Shown: positions 7,377-11,690 of the stretch, piece after piece | Numbering within the stretch: the first letter of the stretch is position 1 | How the letters are laid out: each line of letters begins with the position of its first letter | Source: an uncultured Eggerthella sp. | Lineage (GTDB): Bacteria; Actinomycetota; Coriobacteriia; Coriobacteriales; Eggerthellaceae | Assembly: GCA_900544455.1 (NCBI GenBank) | Contig: UQVJ01000056.1 | Coordinates: 1 to 11,690 of the forward strand | Reading direction: 5' to 3' | Length of the DNA: 11,690 nt | Program-made: the position numbers and the translations under genes | The notes under the pieces: generated by a model | Databases searched by the model: none | What the model was told of the DNA's origin: nothing | What the model saw: the letters and a program-made list of their open reading frames with translations, nothing else

Positions 7377-8410
7377 GCGATCACCTCCTTCGATGCATTG
7401 GTTTCGGATTTCGTTTCTGATTTCGCTTTTGCAGCTCGGGCAGCTGCACGTGCTTTCTGTTGTGCTTCTTTGGCCAGTTTTTCCGCTTCCTCGGCTTCTT
7501 TTTCAGCGGCACGTTGTTTGTTCCATGCAGCTAATGCCCTTTCATGGAGATTCCCTGCTGGATAGAAGTGCCGATTGATGCCGGATTTAGATGCGGGAGC
7601 ACCCATGCTTGCAGCTAAAAGCTCGGTAAAGTAGTAGATGGGTATATCGAGCGGTGGCAAACCCTCTTTTGCGCGTGTTGCGTTGATTTCCGCTTCACGC
7701 ATGTCGAGATTGAGCATGCACAATGGGCATGCGCAAGCTATGGCATCGGCGCCATTTGCTTCAGCGTTTTCTAGGATTCGGCGAATCATGGTTCTACCGG
7801 TTTTCGGAACGGAAATTTGATGTGACGCACCGCAGCATTCATTCTTAAAATTCCATTCAATGGGGGTTGCGCCAGAAAGAGCGACAAGGTCTTCCATGGT
7901 GTGGGGTTGCTCATCGTCATCGAAGCCGCAAATTTCGGCTGGGCGTAGTAAAGCACAACCGTAATAGCATGCAACTTTCAGCCCATCGAGGGGAAGGCAC
8001 ACGCGCTGGGCGAGACGTTCCTGTATTTCGGTCGGAAGGAAGGGTTCCAAGCCGTTGGCAACATAAGCTGAGGCACTCCAGGGACGATCGATTATGTGTT
8101 CGAGCTGAATTCGAACTTCATCGTTGTCTTGGGCGTGGGCGGTGGCTGTTTTCAGGTGCAAATAGCAGCCAGCGCAGGGTGCCAGCACGGGAGCATCGCC
8201 GAAAGCTTCTTCCGAAAGGGCGAGTGAACGTGCGGGAAGGGCGTCTCCCAACAGCTCGCTTTCGGCATGCGCAGCCGATGCGCCGCAGCAGTTCCAGTTA
8301 GGGATTTCGGCCAGCTCCACGCCCGCCGCAAGGGCAACGTAGTTGTATGAATTGGTGTAAGAGATACCCGTTGAATGCGCCGAGCATCCTGGGAAATAGG
8401 CGTACATCAT
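7373..8410 (-). CDS. hdrB: Heterodisulfide-reductase-type subunit B with charged C-terminal tail
   Basis: This is a 345-residue HdrB, the site of disulfide reduction on two noncubane 4Fe-4S clusters. Both CCG domains are intact: C9, C41, C42, C79, C82, and C152 (or C148), C192, C193, C228, C231. This is nearly the same numbering as in the methanogen enzyme whose structure is known. The core ends near residue 295. The last 50 residues (about 296-345) are almost all Ala, Lys, Glu and Arg (RAAEKEAEEAEKLAKEAQQ), then KSETKSETNAS. This tail is likely helical or disordered and is not needed for cluster binding. Two ATGs stand in tandem (8410 and 8407); AAGGAGG lies about seven bases before the first. 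The gene starts 2 bp after hdrC and overlaps hdrA by 4 bp. Confidence 0.94.
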   Translation of the reverse strand: MMYAYFPGCSAHSTGISYTNSYNYVALAAGVELAEIPNWNCCGASAAHAESELLGDALPARSLALSEEAFGDAPVLAPCAGCYLHLKTATAHAQDNDEVRIQLEHIIDRPWSASAYVANGLEPFLPTEIQERLAQRVCLPLDGLKVACYYGCALLRPAEICGFDDDEQPHTMEDLVALSGATPIEWNFKNECCGASHQISVPKTGRTMIRRILENAEANGADAIACACPLCMLNLDMREAEINATRAKEGLPPLDIPIYYFTELLAASMGAPASKSGINRHFYPAGNLHERALAAWNKQRAAEKEAEEAEKLAKEAQQKARAAARAAKAKSETKSETNASKEVIA

Positions 8411-8412
8411 GG

Positions 8413-9003
8413 CTATGCCTCCTTTTCGGCGGAAGGCGTATTCTGAGAAGCTGCAATACGCGCGCGGTCGATGAGCTCTTTAACCTCATCGGCATTTGCC
8501 TGTTCCTTGCTCGTGGGTCCAAGCATTCCGCGTACCACCATTTTCGGCGCGCTCAATGCATCCTGCAGGAAATGACCCGTTGTAAGGTTGAAGCGCATGG
8601 CAAGGATGGCTTCGTCCGAGATGCCTTTTTCGCGAACGCCATCGACAAATAACTGGTTGAAACGAGCGACTTCTCCGACTGGTGTGACTCCTTGTGCTTC
8701 GGCTGCGCGTCGGCAGGCGAGCATAAGATTAGGAAGATCAACGCTTTGGGGGCAGCGAGCTAGGCACATACCGCATCCAGCGCAAAGCCAGGGCATGTTT
8801 GACTCTAAAACCGGCTTGATCTGGCCTAGTTGCAAATGGCGTAGTACTTCGCGAGGAGTCATGTCGGCATCGGATGCGACGGGGCAACCAGCTGAGCACT
8901 TTCCACATTGGTAGCAATCCTTCGGATCGACCTGCGCATCATCCAGGATGTTGAGAAGCTCATTGTCGGATAGTGGTGCCTGAGTGAGATTTCTTGCTTC
9001 CAT
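8413..9003 (-). CDS. hdrC: Heterodisulfide-reductase-type subunit C
   Basis: This 196-residue ferredoxin-like protein is the first gene of the operon. Two complete 4Fe-4S motifs are visible: C30, C33, C36, C40 (CYQCGKCSAGCP) and C74, C77, C80, C84 (CAGCGMCLARCP). They are followed by the helical HdrC region with LMLACRRAAEAQGV and RFNQLFVDGVREKG. Length is typical for HdrC. By family knowledge it carries electrons between HdrA and the HdrB noncubane clusters. There are no membrane helices, which separates it from the membrane-bound HdrE/DsrM type. GGAGG lies five bases before the ATG at 9003. I saw no convincing promoter in the upstream 430 bp. Confidence 0.93.
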   Translation of the reverse strand: MEARNLTQAPLSDNELLNILDDAQVDPKDCYQCGKCSAGCPVASDADMTPREVLRHLQLGQIKPVLESNMPWLCAGCGMCLARCPQSVDLPNLMLACRRAAEAQGVTPVGEVARFNQLFVDGVREKGISDEAILAMRFNLTTGHFLQDALSAPKMVVRGMLGPTSKEQANADEVKELIDRARIAASQNTPSAEKEA

Positions 9004-9436
9004 GGAACCTCCGTTCTTAAAGACATTTGTTTTGGTCTTTCTGGAGCTTTGTCGCTGCGTTTCCGGGCCGCGACGTATGATCCAGGGCTCGTTTGGAAGA
9101 GTTGTGTTTCGCTCTGGTTACAGCAAACACCTTAGAGATCGAAGTTACCTATAGCGAACTCGCGCTTTGGCCTAAACAAGTGGCTTAACGGCTTCCATGA
9201 AAGTGGTTAGTGAGAGCATATTGCCGCTTGCGGAACGGTTGTCTCAAAATCGGAATAAGGCTGCCTTTGTTGCGAAAACTGTGCTACTCGATGTGTCGCT
9301 CAATCCATGGCATCCAGATATGACGTTTGGGCAACTGCAGTTGGGAAGCAAAGTGTTTGAGCTGGATAGCTGCATCTTCGGTGATGGATAAGACGCGCTG
9401 AATCTTATGGACGTATTTCATGCGATTGTATTTTTT
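9004..9436. other. Intergenic region upstream of hdrC, no convincing gene
   Basis: This 433-bp stretch must hold the promoter of the Hdr/Flx operon, but I see no good -35/-10 pair on the minus strand; the best -10-like string is TATAGG near 9151-9156. A small inverted repeat, AAAGAC (9019-9024) with GTCTTT (9035-9040), lies in the hdrC leader just before its ribosome site. A plus-strand open frame at 9197-9391 (64 codons, LNPWHPDMTFGQLQLGSKV near its end) has no ribosome site and no family I recognise. It could be a remnant or chance. A weak hairpin, ATAAGA (9388-9393) with TCTTAT (9403-9408), lies past the 3' end of the merR-type gene. Confidence 0.5.
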
Positions 9437-10237
9437 CTAACTGTCGACTTCACGCAGAACCTCAACCACGTAGACATTTTCCGGGAGCTCGCTGTCCCAT
9501 ACTTCGGTGACCGAATAGAGACCAGGGTTCTTTTCGATGTGGTTGAAAGCCTCGTTCATGCATTCGGTGATCGAGTGACCTTCTATGCGGAAGCCTTGGC
9601 TTTCGCATCGCGGGAGTGCTGTCTGCGTAAAAGGCTGTTTTGGGGCGGTATGAGCCATCCTGCCTACTTCCACGTAAGCATTGGTTTTCATCTTGCTATT
9701 GGATGAGGCAACGGTAAAACCTTGAAAGTAGAGCGGGGTTGCACCAGATTCTTCTGCCGTTTTGTATAACTCTGACATCGCTTTTGTATAAGCCTTTACA
9801 GAGAACGCTCTTTCGTTCCAGGGGGATGTGAAGATGTGCCTTTCCTCCAGATGGCGTGTGTAAGGGGCATCTTTTTGCCTGAGGATTTCCTGCTGGGTGA
9901 TTTCATCGATACATGAATTGATGCGCATGAGAGAATCTTCCGCGCGACGGATATTGGCAAGAGCGGTATCGCGGCCCGATATCAGCAGTTCTTTCAGGTT
10001 GAGTGATCCTCGGCTTGTTTTGCGGTCTGCCAGGGACTTCAAAGGGATGCCGAGTTCAATGCAGGTGAGTATCACATCGAGGTCAATCATTTGATTGGGG
10101 GAGTAATACCGATAGCCGCTAGACGGGTCTACGTAGGTAGGCTTGAGGATGCCGATGGTTTCGTAATAACGGAGCGATTTAACGCTAACTTGCTTGAGCT
10201 TTGCTGCTTCGCCTATGGAGAGCAATTCGTTTTTCAT
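9437..10237 (-). CDS. MerR-family transcriptional regulator with effector domain
   Basis: This is a 266-residue drug-sensing regulator of the BmrR/BltR type. The winged-helix DNA-binding domain covers about 6-70 (LSIGEAAKLKQVSVKSLRYYETIGIL, then SSGYRYYSPNQ and DLDVILTCIELGIPLKSL). A coiled dimerisation linker runs about 80-120. The rest, about 125-266, resembles a GyrI-like effector-binding domain, for example TPLYFQGFTVAS and VYVVEVLREV at the end. An AAGGAGA site precedes the ATG at 10237 by five bases. The gene is divergent from the SMR pair, and its likely operator lies 13-33 bp upstream of its own start, so it probably activates the pump genes when a lipophilic cation binds and may control itself. 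The inducer is unknown. Confidence 0.88.
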   Translation of the reverse strand: MKNELLSIGEAAKLKQVSVKSLRYYETIGILKPTYVDPSSGYRYYSPNQMIDLDVILTCIELGIPLKSLADRKTSRGSLNLKELLISGRDTALANIRRAEDSLMRINSCIDEITQQEILRQKDAPYTRHLEERHIFTSPWNERAFSVKAYTKAMSELYKTAEESGATPLYFQGFTVASSNSKMKTNAYVEVGRMAHTAPKQPFTQTALPRCESQGFRIEGHSITECMNEAFNHIEKNPGLYSVTEVWDSELPENVYVVEVLREVDS

Positions 10238-10246
10238 AGTGTCTCC

Positions 10247-10277
10247 TTGACTCTACCCCAATGGCAGAGTTTAGCAT
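10247..10277 (+). promoter_or_regulatory. MerR-type operator/promoter of the SMR pair
   Basis: TTGACT (-35, 10247-10252) and TAGCAT (-10, 10272-10277) are 19 bp apart, the overlong spacing typical of MerR-activated promoters. The spacer holds an inverted repeat, ACTCTACC (10250-10257) and GGCAGAGT (10263-10270), with one mismatch and centred at 10260. Transcription would begin near 10284 and give a leader of about 70 nt to the first SMR gene. Confidence 0.78.
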
Positions 10278-10352
10278 GTACAACCGTTGTAGCAGTGAAG
10301 GAAACACATGATCGCTTCGTGTTTCTTCCGTCTATTTCTTTGAGAGGTCCGT

Positions 10353-10670
10353 ATGCTTCCTTATCTGATGATTTGCGTGTCGGTGGTATTTGAAGTGTTC
10401 GCTGACACCATGATGAAGGTATCAGATGGCTTTCGACGCAAGCTGCCTATTATCGGTGTTGTGGTTGGCTATGCTGTTTCTTTCTGGATGATGTCGCATG
10501 TACTGCTTCAGTTGCCGCTTGGTCCCGTTTATGCTGCGTGGACGGGACTCGGTATCGCATTGACCGCTGTAGTAGGCCACATTCTGTGGAGTGAAGGCTT
10601 TAACACGAAAAAGATCATTGGTCTTGTTGCCATCATTGTTGGCGTGGCATTGCTGAAGTTGGGGGTTTAG
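10353..10670 (+). CDS. SMR-family multidrug efflux subunit (first of pair)
   Basis: This 105-residue, four-helix small multidrug resistance protein aligns closely by eye with EmrE. Glu14, the essential proton- and drug-binding carboxylate, is at position 14 (VSVVFEVFADTMMKVSDGF). SFWMMSHVLLQLPLGPVYAAWTGLG (43-67) matches the SFWLLAQTL.YIPTGIAYAIWSGVG region, with Trp63 in place. Positive residues gather in loops 1 and 3 (K22, R28, R29, K30, K86, K87), which predicts N-out/C-out topology. TGAGAGGT before the ATG is the ribosome site. It is followed after 2 bp by a second SMR gene, so the pump is probably a heterodimer of the EbrAB/YkkCD kind, exporting lipophilic cations in exchange for protons. 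Substrates are not known. Confidence 0.9.
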   Translation: MLPYLMICVSVVFEVFADTMMKVSDGFRRKLPIIGVVVGYAVSFWMMSHVLLQLPLGPVYAAWTGLGIALTAVVGHILWSEGFNTKKIIGLVAIIVGVALLKLGV

Positions 10671-10672
10671 TC

Positions 10673-11077
10673 ATGAGCGTTGTTGAAGAAGAAAAGCAGC
10701 TTGTCCGCGAAAAGGCGAAAACGAAACGTTTTGCTTTTGTTCTGCTGGGTGTGGCCATTGTCGCCGAGGTTGCTGGAGCCATTTGCCTGAAGGCTTCAGA
10801 AGGTTTGACTGTTCCGCTGCCTACATTGGTTACCGTAGTTGGGTATCTTATTGCTTTCTCGCTGCTGGTGAAGATCCTGCAGGACCTTCCTCTTGGCTTG
10901 GTGTATGGCATTTGGGGCGGCGTCGGCTCTGCTGCAACTATGCTGGTTGGCGTGGTGGTATGGCACGATCCCTTTACTGCCTTTACCGCAGTCGGAGTGC
11001 TATTGGTCATTGGCGGTGTATATCTACTTAACAAAGGCACCGATGAAATTGAAGCATCACGCGCTCAGCAGCATTAA
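10673..11077 (+). CDS. SMR-family multidrug efflux subunit (second of pair)
   Basis: This 134-residue SMR protein has an extra charged N-terminal segment of about 18 residues (EEEKQLVREKAKTKR) before helix 1. Glu32 corresponds to EmrE Glu14 (AIVAEVAGAICLKASEGL) and Trp81 to Trp63 (LVYGIWGGVG). Helices fall near 20-40, 51-69, 73-97 and 102-120. The positive N-terminus, K67 in loop 2 and K121 after helix 4 predict N-in/C-in, the reverse of its partner, as expected for an antiparallel heterodimer. The start is the ATG 2 bp after the first SMR stop, with a GGGGG stretch upstream. It also carries an acidic, polar C-terminal tail (TDEIEASRAQQH). It is expected to be inserted and act together with the preceding subunit. 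Confidence 0.9.
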   Translation: MSVVEEEKQLVREKAKTKRFAFVLLGVAIVAEVAGAICLKASEGLTVPLPTLVTVVGYLIAFSLLVKILQDLPLGLVYGIWGGVGSAATMLVGVVVWHDPFTAFTAVGVLLVIGGVYLLNKGTDEIEASRAQQH

Positions 11078-11104
11078 GTAAGTAATCGATGTTCTTTAGT
11101 CTGG

Positions 11105-11227
11105 GGCGGTTCGCTCCGTTGCTCGGTATATTTCGGTGGTGTTTTGCGCGCTTCAATAGGTTGCCATTCTGTGGGTTGGAACCGCCGCTCCCTAGCTTCA
11201 TCTTGCGCGATGGCGCATCTAGCTTCA
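11105..11227. repeat. Inverted and direct repeats after the SMR pair
   Basis: GGCGGTTC (11105-11112) is the exact complement of GAACCGCC (11179-11186), 66 bases apart. After it, CTAGCTTCA occurs twice (11192-11200 and 11219-11227), flanking a small hairpin TGCGC-GATG-GCGCA (11204-11217). One of these may serve to end SMR transcription, but none has a U tract. No gene is evident between 11078 and the riboswitch. Confidence 0.4.
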
Positions 11228-11246
11228 CAATCACTAATACAGATTC

Positions 11247-11350
11247 GATGCAGGGGTGCCTGCGGCGCGTTCAGATCGCGTTGGCATGGCTGAGAGGGCA
11301 TTCGGCCTAACTCTTTGAACCTGTCAGTTAGTGCTGGTGTAGGGAGCATC
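11247..11350 (+). promoter_or_regulatory. TPP riboswitch (THI box) aptamer
   Basis: The conserved landmarks of the thiamin-pyrophosphate aptamer are present in order: P1 closing arms GATGC (11247-11251) and GCATC (11346-11350), CAGGGGTGCC (11251-11260), GGCATGGCTGAGAGGG (11283-11298), then CTTTGAACCTG (11313-11323) and GTGCTGGTGTAGGGAGC at the end. CTGAGA (11290-11295) is the pyrimidine-sensing motif. The element lies 64 nt before thiM, a thiamin-salvage gene, which confirms the call. By family knowledge, TPP binding lowers expression. Confidence 0.95.
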
Positions 11351-11363
11351 TCAGGTTCATTCT

Positions 11364-11397
11364 GGGGCGCCCGCTATGGCTGGCGTCCCTTTTATTT
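11364..11397 (+). terminator. Riboswitch expression-platform terminator
   Basis: GGGGCGCC (11364-11371) pairs with GGCGTCCC (11382-11389) through eight base pairs, one of them G-U, with a 10-nt loop. TTTTATTT (11390-11397) follows directly. This is an intrinsic terminator between the aptamer and thiM. An alternative helix, TGAACCTG (11316-11323) with CAGGTTCA (11352-11359), could form without TPP and compete with the aptamer. Four more pairs (11305-11308 with 11365-11368) would extend it into the terminator stem. Confidence 0.85.
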
Positions 11398-11414
11398 GCG
11401 CGGAAGGAAAACGC

Positions 11415-11690
11415 ATGACAGAGATGGACCAGTTAAAGAGCGGCATCATTGAAGCGGTTGAGAAGGTTCGGTCCGAAAACCCGTTGGCGGGTTCGGTGAC
11501 CAATGGCGTGACGATGGATTTCGTCGCCAATGCTCAGCTTGCTGTGGGCGGTAGTGCCGCAATGGTGTATTTGCCTGATGAGGGAGAGTGCCTGGTTGCA
11601 GCAGGCGGAGCGGTTTACCTGAACATGGGTACATTGCTTCCCATCTATCAGGAAACGCTGCCCCGTACGGCTGCTGCGGCTTTCAGTAAT
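11415..11690 (+). CDS. thiM: Hydroxyethylthiazole kinase, 5' part only
   Basis: The first 92 codons of ThiM are present; the gene runs past the right edge (full length is normally about 260-275 residues). ThiM phosphorylates 4-methyl-5-(2-hydroxyethyl)thiazole in thiamin salvage in the cytosol. Visible motifs are NPLAGSVTNGVTMDFVANAQLAVGG (within 22-46) and LNMGTLLP (69-76), both close to B. subtilis ThiM and lining the thiazole site. The ATP-binding half lies outside. The ATG at 11415 has AAGGAAA six bases upstream. The gene is under the TPP riboswitch just before it, and thiE or thiD would be natural neighbours beyond the window. Confidence 0.93.
   Translation, partial: MTEMDQLKSGIIEAVEKVRSENPLAGSVTNGVTMDFVANAQLAVGGSAAMVYLPDEGECLVAAGGAVYLNMGTLLPIYQETLPRTAAAAFSN

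Noticed and set aside
7074..7578. Two plus-strand open frames opposite hdrA and hdrB
   Set aside because: They are antisense shadows of HdrA and the Ala/Lys-rich HdrB tail, which gives Cys/Phe/Ala-rich nonsense protein.
2101..9003. Reading the operon as a methanogen-type Mvh hydrogenase-Hdr complex
   Set aside because: No hydrogenase subunit genes (mvhA/mvhG) are present. FlxA, FlxB and FlxC genes take their place, which points to NAD(P)H rather than hydrogen as electron donor.
11089..11310. Plus-strand frame of 73 codons before thiM
   Set aside because: It runs into the TPP riboswitch, whose structure explains the sequence, and it has no ribosome site.

Overview
The window is a stretch of bacterial chromosome at moderate GC, cut at both ends. 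Gene content and protein style point to an anaerobic actinobacterium of the Coriobacteriia, probably an Eggerthellaceae-like gut or rumen organism. The signs are a seven-gene Hdr/Flx redox operon, a CmpB-type membrane protein, a Cys-tRNA(Pro) deacylase starting MAKQAEKKTNAMRELERAG and TPP-riboswitch-controlled thiM. This placement is inference from protein resemblance, not a search. The first 13 bases are not genomic: they equal the 3' end of the Illumina TruSeq adapter, so the left edge is a contig end with untrimmed adapter.

Layout, left to right. (1) Adapter, 1-13. (2) The 5' part of xpt, xanthine phosphoribosyltransferase, on the minus strand. (3) A divergent plus-strand gene for a five-helix CmpB-family (PF06541-like) membrane protein, probably read from a leaderless mRNA. 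(4) A plus-strand ybaK-type deacylase gene. (5) A long symmetric hairpin that separates the converging transcription units. (6) The core of the window, 2101-9003 on the minus strand: seven tightly packed genes in transcription order hdrC-hdrB-hdrA-flxD(mvhD)-flxC-flxB-flxA. (7) About 430 bp without a convincing gene. (8) A minus-strand MerR-family regulator gene, divergent from two plus-strand SMR multidrug-efflux genes, with a textbook MerR operator/promoter between them. (9) A TPP riboswitch with a visible intrinsic terminator, then thiM, which runs off the right edge.

How the genes work together. The seven-gene operon matches the FlxABCD-HdrABC system described from Desulfovibrio vulgaris. 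By family knowledge, FlxA takes electrons from NAD(P)H through FAD and a 2Fe-2S cluster. FlxB, FlxC and FlxD (MvhD-like) carry them to HdrA, a flavin protein of the electron-bifurcating type. HdrB and HdrC pass one branch to a disulfide or similar high-potential acceptor while ferredoxin receives the other. An actinobacterium is not expected to use coenzyme M/coenzyme B, so the acceptor is unknown. No dsrC, alcohol dehydrogenase or hydrogenase gene lies in this window. The MerR-SMR group looks like a drug-inducible efflux module whose two subunits have opposite charge bias, as in heterodimeric EbrAB-type pumps. The thiM leader is a transcription-attenuating thiamin pyrophosphate switch. No tRNA, rRNA, CRISPR array or complete mobile element was seen.
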